From Brachyspira innocens ATCC 29796 (GTDB lineage Bacteria > Spirochaetota > Brachyspiria > Brachyspirales > Brachyspiraceae), in the NCBI RefSeq assembly GCF_000384655.1, contig NZ_ARQI01000107.1, positions 1 through 44,322 on the forward strand: a stretch of DNA of 44,322 nt. Direction: 5' to 3'. The notes beneath the pieces were generated by a model that had not been told where the DNA came from, searched no databases, and saw only the letters and a list, made by a program, of their open reading frames with translations. Made by a program: the position numbers and the translations under genes. The first letter of the stretch is position 1. Each line of letters begins with the position of its first letter. Positions 6,610-15,879 of this stretch are shown here, one piece after another.

Positions 6610-7842
6610 ATGGATAGTTTTAAACAAATTGAAGGCGGTGTATGTGCTGCTAAAGGTTTCAAAGCAAATGGAGTACATGCTGGTATAAAGAAAAACAGTG
6701 AAAAAAAAGATTTAGCAATAATTTACAGTGAAAGTTTATGTTCAGTAGGAGCTGTATATACACAGAATAAAGCCTGCGGAGCGAATATCACTGTAAGTAA
6801 AGAACATTTAAAAGACGGCAAAGCAAAAGCTGTTATATGCAATTCTGGAAATGCTAATACCTGCAATAGAGACGGAGTTGAAAAAGCAAAAGAAATGTGT
6901 AAACTAGCAGCAGACGTTTTGGGCATTGATGAAAAAGATGTTGCCGTTGCTTCTACAGGCGTTATAGGGGTACCTCTCAATATAGAGCCTATACAAAAAA
7001 ATATAAAAACATTAATAGACAATTTAGGTCATTCTAAAGAACATGCCCAAAATGCCGCAGCAGCTATAATGACAACTGATACATTTATGAAAGAGATTGC
7101 TTATGAATTTGAAATTGACGGAAAAATAGTTCATATAGGCGGAATGTCAAAAGGAAGCGGCATGATTCATCCTAATATGGCAACTATGCTTGCTTTTGTA
7201 ACTACTGACTGCAATATCACAAGCGAGATGCTGCAAAAGGCTTTAAGCGAGGATGTAAAATCTACTTATAATATGGTTAGTGTTGATGGAGATACTTCTA
7301 CTAATGATATGTGTGTAGTTCTTGCTAATGGAGAAGCTCAAAATAATATAATAGATAAAGAAGATGATAATTATAAAATATTTTGCAAAGCATTAAATAT
7401 GGTTAACACATATTTATCAAAACAAATGGCAAAAGACGGAGAAGGCGCTACCAAATTAATAGAATGCGAAGTTATAAATGCCAGCGATATAAAATTGGCT
7501 AGAAAAATAGCAAAATCTGTAATCACTTCAAATTTGGTAAAAGCTGCTATGTTCGGATGCGATATGAACTGGGGACGTATTTCATGTGCTATAGGATATA
7601 CTGAAGATGCTGATTTTGATATAAATAAAGTATCTATAAATGTAGGTTCTAAATATGGGGAGATGAATGTTTATAAAGACGGATATGGTGTAGAGTTCAG
7701 CGAAGAAGAGGCTTTAAAAATATTAAAAGAAGATGAAATAAAAATTACAATAGATATGAACTGTGGTACAAGTAAAGCTGTTGCTTGGGGCTGTGATTTA
7801 ACTTATGACTATGTAAAAATTAACGGCTCTTACAGAAGTTAA
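6610..7842 (+). CDS. argJ: Glutamate N-acetyltransferase / amino-acid acetyltransferase
   Basis: ArgJ recycles the acetyl group from N-acetylornithine to glutamate, and in bifunctional forms also uses acetyl-CoA. The proenzyme cleaves itself before a Thr nucleophile: here HPNMATMLAFVTTD puts the A191-T192 bond at the expected place, giving alpha and beta chains. GGMSKGSGMIHP and the C-terminal CGTSKAVAWGCDLTYDYVKIN are family signatures, the latter ending with the active-site region. 410 residues is full length. AGGAGA lies just upstream of the ATG. No separate argA is seen here, so this enzyme may feed the pathway alone. Confidence 0.96.
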   Translation: MDSFKQIEGGVCAAKGFKANGVHAGIKKNSEKKDLAIIYSESLCSVGAVYTQNKACGANITVSKEHLKDGKAKAVICNSGNANTCNRDGVEKAKEMCKLAADVLGIDEKDVAVASTGVIGVPLNIEPIQKNIKTLIDNLGHSKEHAQNAAAAIMTTDTFMKEIAYEFEIDGKIVHIGGMSKGSGMIHPNMATMLAFVTTDCNITSEMLQKALSEDVKSTYNMVSVDGDTSTNDMCVVLANGEAQNNIIDKEDDNYKIFCKALNMVNTYLSKQMAKDGEGATKLIECEVINASDIKLARKIAKSVITSNLVKAAMFGCDMNWGRISCAIGYTEDADFDINKVSINVGSKYGEMNVYKDGYGVEFSEEEALKILKEDEIKITIDMNCGTSKAVAWGCDLTYDYVKINGSYRS

Positions 7843-7870
7843 AATAATAATAAAAAATAGGAAATAAAAA

Positions 7871-8737
7871 ATGGAAAATATTTCAAACAGAGATAAAGCA
7901 TTTATATTAAATCAGGCACTTCCATATATGCAAAGATACACTGGAAAAACAGTCGTTATAAAATACGGCGGAAGTGCTATGGAAAATCCAGAATTGAAAA
8001 AGAAAGTTATGAGCGATGTTGCTCTCATTTCCACTTTGGGAATAAGAGTTATAGTAGTTCATGGAGGCGGTAAAGATATTACTGCTATGCTTAATAAAAT
8101 AGGAAAAGAGTCAAAGTTTATAAACGGACTTAGATATACTGATAAAGAAACTGCTGAAGTAGTAAAAATGGTACTTGCTGGAAAGGTTAATAAAGAATTA
8201 GTAGCGTCACTTGAAAACTGTGGAGGAAAATGTTTGGGTATATGCGGTATTGACGGAAGTATGTTTAAAGTAAGCAAATATAAAGGTGATACTGATTTGG
8301 GATTTGTAGGCGATGTTGATAGTGTGGATACTGATTTATTAAACACAATTATAACAAATAAATACATTCCAATAGTTGCAACTGTCGGATGCGATAATGA
8401 AGGAAATGTATACAATATCAATGCCGATACTGCAGCTGCTAAAATAGCAGAAAGTCTTAAAGCAGAAACCTTAATATACATGACTGATACACCCGGACTT
8501 CTAAAAGATAAAGATGATGAAAGCTCTTTAATAAGCCAGATAAATATTAAAGATATAGATAATTTAATAAAAGACGGCACTATATCAGGTGGTATGATAC
8601 CTAAAGTTAAACATTGTATAGATGCCGTTGAAAATGGAGTGTCAAGAGTGTTTATAATAGATGGAAGATTATGCCATTCATTATTAATAGAAATGTTTAC
8701 CGATGAAGGTATAGGAACTATGTTTTATAAAGACTAA
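7871..8737 (+). CDS. argB: Acetylglutamate kinase
   Basis: Phosphorylates N-acetylglutamate with ATP, the second step of the pathway. Amino-acid kinase fold: VVIKYGGSAM (28-37) is the phosphate-binding Lys-Gly-Gly loop, VVHGGGKDI follows, and the NAG-binding segment is NGLRYTDKETAEVV. NADTAAAKIAESLKAE and YMTDTPGLL come late, as expected. 288 residues, normal length. It lies 28 bp after argJ in the operon; the upstream ribosome site is weak (AGGAAA). Confidence 0.96.
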   Translation: MENISNRDKAFILNQALPYMQRYTGKTVVIKYGGSAMENPELKKKVMSDVALISTLGIRVIVVHGGGKDITAMLNKIGKESKFINGLRYTDKETAEVVKMVLAGKVNKELVASLENCGGKCLGICGIDGSMFKVSKYKGDTDLGFVGDVDSVDTDLLNTIITNKYIPIVATVGCDNEGNVYNINADTAAAKIAESLKAETLIYMTDTPGLLKDKDDESSLISQINIKDIDNLIKDGTISGGMIPKVKHCIDAVENGVSRVFIIDGRLCHSLLIEMFTDEGIGTMFYKD

Positions 8738-8778
8738 AAATAATAATGAATAAATAAAATATAAATGAGGGTAAAAAT

Positions 8779-10017
8779 ATGCCAAGCAAAAAAACAAATA
8801 AACAAAATACTGAAGATAGTGATAAGTCAAAATTAAAAAAAGAATATATAAACAATAGTAAAAAATATGTTGCTAATACTTATGCTAGATTTGATTTAGT
8901 TTTAGAATCTGGAAATGGTACAAAATTAAAAGACATAGAAGGAAAAGAATATATTGATTTAGGAAGCGGAATAGGAGTTAATAGCATAGGATATGGTAAT
9001 AAAAGCTGGATTAATGCTATAAATAGTCAGGCAAAAACTCTTCAGCATACTTCAAATTTGTACTACAATAAACCTTATATAGATTTAGCTAAAAAATTAT
9101 GCTCTATAACAAAATATGATAAAGTATTTTTCTGTAATTCAGGTGCTGAGGCTAATGAAGCTGCTATAAAATGTGCAAGAAAATACTCTTTTGATAAATA
9201 TGCTAATAATGATAAAGAATATAAAAGAAATAAAATAGTAACATTAAAAAACTCATTCCATGGCAGAACTATGGCTACCCTATCAGCTACAGGTCAGGAA
9301 GTTTTTCATAATTACTTTTTTCCATTTTTGGAAGGCTTTTCATTTGCAGAGGCTAACAATTATGAAGATACTGTTTCAAAATTAAAAGATAATGCTTGTG
9401 CTATAATGATGGAACTCATACAAGGTGAAGGCGGAGTTATACCTCTTGACAAAGAATATGTACAAAAGATAAAAAAATACTGCGAAGAAAATGATATACT
9501 TTTTATAGTTGATGAAGTACAAACTGGAGTGGGAAGAACAGGCAAATTCTTATGCTCTGAACATTTCGGCATAAAACCAGATATAACTACATTAGCTAAA
9601 GGATTGGGCGGTGGGCTTCCTATAGGTGCTATGCTTATGAGTAAAACTTGTTCTAATGTATTTAATAATGGAGATCATGGCTCTACATTCGGTGCTAATC
9701 CTATAGTGGCAAGCGGTGCTTTGGAAGTATTAAATATTATAGACAAAGACTTATTAAAAGAAGTAAGTAAAAAATCAAAATATATAAAAGATAAATTAAT
9801 GAAACTTGATAATGTAGAAAGTGTTGATGGTATAGGTTTAATGCTTGGTATAAAACTTAAAGAAGGCTTAAATGCGAAAGAAATAGTAGAAAAATGTATA
9901 AGCAAAGGTGCTGTTCCATTAACAGCTAAAACAAAAATAAGACTTCTTCCTCCTCTTACAATAACAGATAAAGAGCTTGAAAAGGCTATCTCTATACTCT
10001 GTGAATGCATAGGCTAA
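8779..10017 (+). CDS. argD: Acetylornithine aminotransferase
   Basis: PLP-dependent class III aminotransferase converting N-acetylglutamate semialdehyde to N-acetylornithine. The PLP lysine is K274 in ITTLAKGLGGG, D245 in IVDEVQTGVGRTG binds the pyridine nitrogen, and NSGAEANEAA binds the phosphate. The first 22 residues are a Lys-rich hydrophilic extension not usual in ArgD; Met1 is nevertheless supported by GAGGGT at a normal distance. It closes the operon and is followed by a strong terminator. It may also serve in lysine synthesis as succinyl-diaminopimelate aminotransferase, as known for some ArgD enzymes. Confidence 0.95.
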   Translation: MPSKKTNKQNTEDSDKSKLKKEYINNSKKYVANTYARFDLVLESGNGTKLKDIEGKEYIDLGSGIGVNSIGYGNKSWINAINSQAKTLQHTSNLYYNKPYIDLAKKLCSITKYDKVFFCNSGAEANEAAIKCARKYSFDKYANNDKEYKRNKIVTLKNSFHGRTMATLSATGQEVFHNYFFPFLEGFSFAEANNYEDTVSKLKDNACAIMMELIQGEGGVIPLDKEYVQKIKKYCEENDILFIVDEVQTGVGRTGKFLCSEHFGIKPDITTLAKGLGGGLPIGAMLMSKTCSNVFNNGDHGSTFGANPIVASGALEVLNIIDKDLLKEVSKKSKYIKDKLMKLDNVESVDGIGLMLGIKLKEGLNAKEIVEKCISKGAVPLTAKTKIRLLPPLTITDKELEKAISILCECIG

Positions 10018-10038
10018 TTTGATTAATTATAAAAAATG

Positions 10039-10079
10039 AAAAATAAAAGCTTTACTTTTTTGTAAGGCTTTTATTTTTT
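10039..10079 (+). terminator. Terminator of the arg operon
   Basis: A 17-bp stem (10039-10055 with 10062-10078, one G-U pair) around a six-T loop, with T-rich downstream flank. The A/T-rich outer arms make it potentially bidirectional. Confidence 0.75.
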
Positions 10080-10103
10080 ATATACAAAAATAAAAAATTA
10101 TAA

Positions 10104-10131
10104 TTGACTTTTTATTTTATATTTATACAAT
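10104..10131 (+). promoter_or_regulatory. Promoter of the HAD phosphatase gene
   Basis: TTGACT (10104-10109), 16-bp spacer, TACAAT (10126-10131), about 98 bp before the chosen start. Confidence 0.45.
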
Positions 10132-10228
10132 TCATCTGTTAAAGATTATTAAAAAATTAAAAAAGAATAAAAATTGTCAGTATTTAAATATTAATATGAC
10201 AATAAAAATAAACAAGAGAGAGGAATCT

Positions 10229-10999
10229 ATGATTAGTATAATATCAGATATGGACGGAGTTATATACAGAGGAAATAATTTAATAGAAGGTGCAGAAGAT
10301 TTCATAAGAATGCTATTATATAAAAATGTGCCTTTTTTATTTTTAACAAATAATGCAGAACAAACTCCAAGAGATTTAAAAAGAAAATTAGAATCATTAG
10401 GCGTAAACGGACTTGAAGAAAAACATTTCTTTACAGCAGCACAGGCAACAGCAATATTTTTACAAAGACAGCTTGCAAACGGCACTGCATATGTTATAGG
10501 TACAGGCGGACTTGTGAGCGAACTTTATAATGTGGGATATAGTATCAATGATGTTAATCCAGACTATGTAGTTGTAGGTAAAACAAATGCTTTTAATTTT
10601 GATATGCTTCAAAAGGCTGTTCATCTTATAAATAAAGGGGCAAGATTTATAGGATGCAATCCAGATATAGTAGATCCCGCACCAAACGGGGAATTAATAC
10701 CTGCCGTAGGACCTATACTTGCTGCTATAGAAACTGCTACTGGAAAAAAACCTTATATTGTAGGAAAGCCTAATCCTATTATGATGTCTATTGCTAAAAA
10801 CCAGATTAATGCTCATAGCGAAAATACACTTATGGTCGGCGACAGAATGGATACTGATATACTAGGAGGACTTGGGGCTGGAATGAAAACCGCTCTTGTA
10901 CTTTCTGGAGTTACCAACAGAGAAATGATAGAAGGATTTCCTTACAGACCAAATTACATATTTAATTCTGTAGCCGACATAAATATAGATAATTTTTAA
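10229..10999 (+). CDS. HAD superfamily class IIA phosphatase (NagD/Pho13-like)
   Basis: The motifs are clear: nucleophile DMDGVIYRG at the extreme N-terminus (Asp7 and Asp9), motif II FLTNNAEQTPR, and motif III/IV VGDRMDTDILGGLGAGM. The cap domain between motifs II and III is the class IIA type. Members dephosphorylate small phosphometabolites such as phosphoglycolate, UMP or 4-nitrophenylphosphate; the substrate cannot be read here. The start is set at the ATG preceded by AGAGAGGA rather than an in-frame ATG 33 bases upstream, because this puts the nucleophile in its usual position. Monocistronic, with terminators on both sides. Confidence 0.92.
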   Translation: MISIISDMDGVIYRGNNLIEGAEDFIRMLLYKNVPFLFLTNNAEQTPRDLKRKLESLGVNGLEEKHFFTAAQATAIFLQRQLANGTAYVIGTGGLVSELYNVGYSINDVNPDYVVVGKTNAFNFDMLQKAVHLINKGARFIGCNPDIVDPAPNGELIPAVGPILAAIETATGKKPYIVGKPNPIMMSIAKNQINAHSENTLMVGDRMDTDILGGLGAGMKTALVLSGVTNREMIEGFPYRPNYIFNSVADINIDNF

Positions 11000-11038
11000 T
11001 TTACAAATAATATTTTAGATATATAATAATAATTAGTT

Positions 11039-11071
11039 AAAGCTGTTTAATTTTATTAGGCAGCTTTTTTT
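11039..11071 (+). terminator. Terminator of the HAD phosphatase gene
   Basis: A 12-bp stem (11039-11050 with 11056-11067, two G-U pairs), loop TTTTA, then a T run. Confidence 0.75.
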
Positions 11072-11118
11072 AATTAAAAACTTCTTATTAAATTAAAATA
11101 ACAATCAGGAATTTTTAT

Positions 11119-12246
11119 ATGTCTAATTTATTATTTATTATAATGACTCTTTTATGGCTGTCATTATATGTTTATATACCATATCAAGTTACATATTTAT
11201 CTTCTATTAATGTAAATACATCTATGATAGGCGTTATTATAGGAGTTTACGGTGCAGCTCAGATGTTTTTAAAATTTCCTTTCGGGCTTCTTAATGATTA
11301 TATAGGAAAATGCCGTTCACTCATAATATTAGCAGGACTTTTAACTTCATTTGGAGGACTAATAAGGTTATTAAATACAAATCAGTACGGATTTTTGATA
11401 GGAGGAACATTATGCGGAATATCGGCATCTATTTGGACTGTATTTATGGTTTTGTATGCATCTTATTTTGATAAAAATGAAGAATATAAAGCTACGAGCA
11501 AGGCATTAGTTGCAAGCGTTCTTGGTATGTTTATTGCTTTTTTAATAGCGGCTATTTCTTATAATAAACTTGGAATGAAATTTCTTCTTCTTGTAAGTAA
11601 TGTATCTGGAGCATTGGTATCATTATTAGCATTATATTTAAAAGACAGCGAACATAGTAAAAAAATGTCTTTTAATGATTTATTTTCTGTGATAAAAAAT
11701 AAAAGATTAATACTATTTTCTCTTCTTGCCGTAGTAATGCAAGGCGTACAAATGTCTGCTGTAATTTCTTTTACTTTAAATAGAATAAAAGAATTAGGAG
11801 GAAGTGATAGTAATGTTGGAATGGCTTCTATAATAAGCATGTTTTTTGCTATAGTGGGGGCATTTGTCCCAAGCAAAATAAAAAATGAAAATAATATAAA
11901 AAAATATATACCTATATCATTTATAATTATGGCTTTGTACTGTATTATAGTTATATCAGTAAATAATGTATTCATTGTAATGGCTTCTCAAGTTTTAGGC
12001 GGTTTTTCTTCTGGTATACTCGCATCACTTCTTACAAGTGAATCCATAAAAGAAATAGATATAGATAAAAAATCATCTGCTATGGGATTTTTTCAATCAA
12101 CATATTCATTAGGAATTTTTATATTTCCTATAATAACTGGTAAATTAATAGATTTATATTCTATAAACTTAGCATATATTGTACTTGCGGTAATTGCTTT
12201 TTTATCATCTGTAATATCAATATCTTATTATATTACAAATAAATGA
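11119..12246 (+). CDS. Major facilitator superfamily transporter
   Basis: 375 residues with about 12 hydrophobic helices. The MFS motif A region after TM2 is recognisable as FPFGLLNDYIGKCRSL (charged loop following GAAQMFLK). The second half repeats the fold, with KIKNENNIKKYIP in the equivalent loop. It starts with AGGAA ten bases before the ATG. The substrate cannot be inferred; small MFS proteins of this type are often sugar, drug or metabolite exporters. The neighbouring EamA gene is also a predicted small-molecule transporter. Confidence 0.85.
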   Translation: MSNLLFIIMTLLWLSLYVYIPYQVTYLSSINVNTSMIGVIIGVYGAAQMFLKFPFGLLNDYIGKCRSLIILAGLLTSFGGLIRLLNTNQYGFLIGGTLCGISASIWTVFMVLYASYFDKNEEYKATSKALVASVLGMFIAFLIAAISYNKLGMKFLLLVSNVSGALVSLLALYLKDSEHSKKMSFNDLFSVIKNKRLILFSLLAVVMQGVQMSAVISFTLNRIKELGGSDSNVGMASIISMFFAIVGAFVPSKIKNENNIKKYIPISFIIMALYCIIVISVNNVFIVMASQVLGGFSSGILASLLTSESIKEIDIDKKSSAMGFFQSTYSLGIFIFPIITGKLIDLYSINLAYIVLAVIAFLSSVISISYYITNK

Positions 12247-12255
12247 CAAAAAACA

Positions 12256-12283
12256 TTGCAAAAAAATAGTTTTATGATAATAT
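12256..12283 (+). promoter_or_regulatory. Promoter of the EamA transporter gene
   Basis: TTGCAA (12256-12261), 16-bp spacer, TAATAT (12278-12283). TTTAGGAAA precedes the ATG at 12356. Confidence 0.4.
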
Positions 12284-12355
12284 ATTACGCTTATTAATAT
12301 ATTTTTAGTTATATATTATTTCATAAATACGCAAAATAAAATTTAGGAAAAAATT

Positions 12356-13270
12356 ATGTCAGAAAATAAAATATCAAATAATAATAATTCTGGATATATA
12401 CTTGCAATACTCGCAGTTATAATATGGAGCGGAAACTTTGTAGCAGCTAGATTTCTTGTAGATTTTACCCCAATAGAGATTTCTTTTTACAGATGGCTAG
12501 TAACTTTTATAGTGCTCACTCCATTTTGTATAAAGAAATTGATAAAAAATATAAAATATTTAAAAGGAAGATGGATTAAAGTTATAATAATATCTATACT
12601 TGGTGTAACAGTATTTAATACATTTGTATATTTAGCAGCACATACAAGTAATGCCACTAATATGTCTTTACTTGCTACATTATCGCCTATTGTAATGGCA
12701 ATAATAAGCAGGATAGTATGGAAAACTAAATTAACTATTCATCAGAAATTAGGACTTCTTATAGTTATAGTAGGTGTTGTTATACTAATAACTAAAGGAA
12801 GTATAGATGTGCTTATGAGTTTAAAATTTGCTATAGGTGATTTATACATGCTGTTTGCTGTTATATTATTTGCTATTTACACTTTGACCATTAAAATAAG
12901 ACCTAAAGAAATTTCACAGTCAGCATTTTTTTATCTTATGGTTATAATAGGACTTATACCTTTGTTAGCAGCAATGATTTTTACCTACGCTTCAAACAAT
13001 GCTCATGCTTTGGATACAAAATCAGCATTAATATTAATATATGTAGGAGTATTTCCTTCTGCTTTGGGTTTTATACTATGGAACATGGCTATTGCAAAAA
13101 TTGGTGCTATAAAAGGGGGTATAATATATGATTCTATACCGTTCTTTTCATCTTTGGAAGCTGTTATACTTTTGCATGAAAATCTATTAATATCTCAGGT
13201 TGTAGGAGGTTTATTAATACTTGCAGGAATAATATACAGTACAGTAGGAGATAAAATAAAAAATAAATAG
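12356..13270 (+). CDS. EamA/DMT-family transporter
   Basis: 304 residues, ten predicted helices in two repeated halves of five, as in drug/metabolite transporters. The start ILAVIIWSGNFVAARFLVDFTPIEISFYRW has the WSGNF and R-W landmarks of the EamA fold. The second half holds GVFPSALGFILWNMAIAKIGA, also typical. These proteins usually export amino acids, metabolites or drugs; the substrate is unknown. It follows the MFS gene by 109 bp but has its own promoter-like boxes. Confidence 0.9.
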   Translation: MSENKISNNNNSGYILAILAVIIWSGNFVAARFLVDFTPIEISFYRWLVTFIVLTPFCIKKLIKNIKYLKGRWIKVIIISILGVTVFNTFVYLAAHTSNATNMSLLATLSPIVMAIISRIVWKTKLTIHQKLGLLIVIVGVVILITKGSIDVLMSLKFAIGDLYMLFAVILFAIYTLTIKIRPKEISQSAFFYLMVIIGLIPLLAAMIFTYASNNAHALDTKSALILIYVGVFPSALGFILWNMAIAKIGAIKGGIIYDSIPFFSSLEAVILLHENLLISQVVGGLLILAGIIYSTVGDKIKNK

Positions 13271-13318
13271 ACTCAATTAAGTATATCTATATTATAAAAA
13301 ATATTAAAGTTGTTTTAA

Positions 13319-13500
13319 TATTTTAAATTTACTGCAATGCTTCACACAAAGTGCCGCTTTGAGTATTTCGCATTAGTTATTTGTAAACATAGGAATCCTG
13401 AATATTGATAACCTTATATCCTTGATAAACTTATATATATTATGCCAAATACTGCATTTTACGAAGCCTCGTCAAAAAAGCTGATAATACATTTACAAAA
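13319..13500. repeat. Intergenic repeat element, copy 1
   Basis: Most of the gap between the EamA and GTPase genes. It begins with TTTAAATTTA, then TGCAATGCTTCACA and a small GC-rich palindrome (CAAAG-TGCCG-CTTTG), and ends in a 27-bp motif (13474-13500) containing GATAATACATTTA. The second copy at 18257-18496 has the same order of landmarks, and 25 of 27 bases of the end motif match. A short open stretch on the minus strand (around 13380-13435) looks mildly protein-like and may be a decayed remnant. It carries no recognisable gene. Confidence 0.45.
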
Positions 13501-13519
13501 TATATAAATTGACAAAACA

Positions 13520-13556
13520 AAAAGGATATACATAAAAAATAATGCATATCCCTTTT
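13520..13556 (-). terminator. Terminator of the HTH-GTPase gene
   Basis: Arms 13520-13533 and 13542-13556 pair over 13 bp, with one bulged C and one mismatch. The outer A4/T4 arms give the minus-strand transcript a CCTTTTTG tail. Confidence 0.6.
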
Positions 13557-13582
13557 ATTATTATAAATTAAATAAATATTTT

Positions 13583-15160
13583 CTACTTGGTATTTTCTAC
13601 ATATTCAGCAAAATTAGATAATGCTGTTTTTATATTTTTATAAAGTTTAGGGTCGTCCTGATACTTTAACATTTCTATTCTTCTGCTGTCTATTTCTTTA
13701 ATATTTGCTAAATAATTGGCAAAATACTCATCTATTACCTTGTTGTATTTTGAAGTAACATTTTCTTCTTCATATGCTTTTATAACTTTTTTAGCAAGAG
13801 TTTTTTTCCAGTTTCCAGAGAATGACATAAAACCAGATAATATAAATACAACACTAGGAAGGAATGATATAGATATACCCATTATATTAAGAAAGTTTAA
13901 ACTGCTTGTATTTAATAGTTTGAAAGTAGGAACTATATTTATACTGCATGATGTTATATTTGATGATATTTTAGATGTTTTATTATTATCTTTACTATTA
14001 AAATCTTCCTCTGTTATAGTCATCATATTGTATAACTGAGTATCCAATTCTAAATTAATACTATTACATAAAACTTTTATATCATCTTTTTTTCTATATA
14101 CATTGTTATCATCTATAGCTTTAATTATATTATCTATATTCAAAGTGTTTTTATATATTTCGCTGAAAGCTTCTTTTGCTGATGTTCTTATTTTAGATAA
14201 ATTAGGTTCTAACTTATCACTTTCTTGGAATTCATTTTTATTGTCTATTATTTCAATATCAAAATTTACACATTCCAATATTTTTTTATAGTATGCCAAC
14301 TTAATACTTTGAGCAAAATTATTTTTTATTTCTTTAACAAGATTTGTATTATTTATTGAGAAAGGGAAAAATCTTTCTCTCAATAAAGTATAATCTATTT
14401 TCTTTATATTATTGCTTTTGGATATAAAGTTCTTTAAAGTATCAAATTTCTTATCTATGACACTGCCAAGCTCATCTTCATCAAAAATATTTGCTTTGGA
14501 AAATATTACAAATATATTATTAAAACTATTTGTAAAATTAGCAAGAGCATTTATATTAGTAATATCTTCCTGAGAAAATGCATTTATATCACATAGATAA
14601 ATAAACATATTATTTCTGCTGTATTTTCTAGTGTCAAGCACATTTTCCTTATATTCTATAATTCTAAATAGTTTAGAATCATCTTGAAGATAATATTCAT
14701 CATTATTTGTATCTTCAGAATATGGATTAGTGTCTATATTCTTATCAAAAATGGCATTGATGAATGATGTTTTTCCAGAACTGTATCTTCCGTATACCAC
14801 AATATCAAATGTCTCATTTATCTGATTATAAACATTTGATAAAAGTTCCGTTATTTTATCATTATTCTTTTTGTCTGCAGAACTTATTTCTTCGCTTAGT
14901 TTGTCAGCTATATTTTGTATATTGAGAAGCTCATTATATAAATCGAAATCTTCAAAAGAATTCTTTTTATACTTTGTAAGCTCATCAATACTAAGTCCTG
15001 TATTTTCAGCCAACTTATCCAACAAGTCAAGGGTTATATTATTAGCATTTCTTTCTAATCTTGAAATATAATCCTGACGTACACCTAACATTTTCGCAAA
15101 CTGACTTTGCGTTAGCTTTAAAATTTTTTCTCTAATGTCTTTTAAATTAAAATCAATCAT
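13583..15160 (-). CDS. XRE-type HTH fused to a dynamin-like GTPase with a membrane segment
   Basis: 525 residues in three visible parts. Residues 6-62 are an XRE/Cro helix-turn-helix (LTQSQFAKMLGVRQDYISRL, then LLDKLAENTGLSIDEL). After a helical linker, residues 118-285 form a dynamin/GTPase-like domain: P-loop GRYSSGKTS (124-132), a strand and helix resembling a dynamin switch region, and a weak G4-like FSKAN (220-224). No canonical DxxG is obvious. Residues 422-445 are strongly hydrophobic and flanked by helical, charged stretches, as in bacterial dynamin-like proteins that bind or cross membranes. It is a single-gene unit with its own promoter. The likely role is a DNA-binding regulator coupled to a membrane-associated GTPase, or a stress/defence protein; no function is established from sequence. 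Confidence 0.75.
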   Translation of the reverse strand: MIDFNLKDIREKILKLTQSQFAKMLGVRQDYISRLERNANNITLDLLDKLAENTGLSIDELTKYKKNSFEDFDLYNELLNIQNIADKLSEEISSADKKNNDKITELLSNVYNQINETFDIVVYGRYSSGKTSFINAIFDKNIDTNPYSEDTNNDEYYLQDDSKLFRIIEYKENVLDTRKYSRNNMFIYLCDINAFSQEDITNINALANFTNSFNNIFVIFSKANIFDEDELGSVIDKKFDTLKNFISKSNNIKKIDYTLLRERFFPFSINNTNLVKEIKNNFAQSIKLAYYKKILECVNFDIEIIDNKNEFQESDKLEPNLSKIRTSAKEAFSEIYKNTLNIDNIIKAIDDNNVYRKKDDIKVLCNSINLELDTQLYNMMTITEEDFNSKDNNKTSKISSNITSCSINIVPTFKLLNTSSLNFLNIMGISISFLPSVVFILSGFMSFSGNWKKTLAKKVIKAYEEENVTSKYNKVIDEYFANYLANIKEIDSRRIEMLKYQDDPKLYKNIKTALSNFAEYVENTK

Positions 15161-15196
15161 ATTTTCTTCTGTTTTATAATAAATTTATTTTCTATT

Positions 15197-15224
15197 ATTA
15201 TAAACAAAATATAAAGAATTTCAA
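15197..15224 (-). promoter_or_regulatory. Promoter of the HTH-GTPase gene
   Basis: Minus strand TTGAAA (15219-15224), 16-bp spacer, TATAAT (15197-15202). Just upstream, tandem AATGTAT-like heptamers (about 15232-15247) could be an operator for the encoded HTH; this is speculative. Confidence 0.45.
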
Positions 15225-15879
15225 GGGTTTTAATGTATTAAATGTATAAAAATAACCTTATTGTTATATTTTAAAATTAATATAGCATTTTTAATTGAAT
15301 TTTTGATAATGAAAAATATTAAAATATAGAATTTTTTAAATCTTTTTTCTTGAGTTATATACCTAATTTTTAATTATTTAACTATTTATCAATATTTATC
15401 TATATTCCTATAGGGTATTTGTGATACTGCAAATATGAAAATATGCGTTTTTATAAAAAAGAAATATTGAAATCATACGAATTATACAAGCAATACAAAT
15501 TACATTATTAAAAATAAATATAAATTTGTAAATTATGATATGCCGAATTATGATTATTTGTTAGCACTATTTTTAATATCAAATAACATAGAATATTATT
15601 ATATTATATTTAATATTTATCATAAAACTGTATATCCAAAATATAAAAATAATATATAAAAAAATATAATGTAAAAAATATTTATAAACTATTGTAATTT
15701 TTGTTTTTTATAATATAATATTTTTCACAGAAATGAAATCTTGTTTAAGGATAATATTTTCAGTATACATTCTATTTATACAAATATTTCAATAGTTTCC
15801 AGCTATAATACTTATCAGATACTTTCTATTTGTTTTTCTAATCTAGTAAATAATTTTTTATTTTAAGGATAAATTAAAA
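15225..15879. other. Long AT-rich intergenic region
   Basis: About 650 bp with no convincing gene. One plus-strand frame stays open from about 15474 to 15659; its ATG at 15540 would give 39 residues beginning MPNYDYLLALFLI, with no Shine-Dalgarno. A 22-residue ORF (15443-15511, beginning MRFYKKEILKSYELYKQYK) sits just before it in another frame. Together they could be a decayed small gene, but open frames of this size arise by chance at this base composition. A 20-codon ORF at 15732 starting MKSCLRIIFSVYIL resembles a signal peptide that ends early. No terminator or promoter stands out. Confidence 0.3.

Noticed and set aside
15540-15659. 39-codon ORF in the long intergenic region
   Set aside because: No Shine-Dalgarno, no recognisable family, and open frames of this length are expected by chance in such AT-rich DNA; kept only as a note on the intergenic region.
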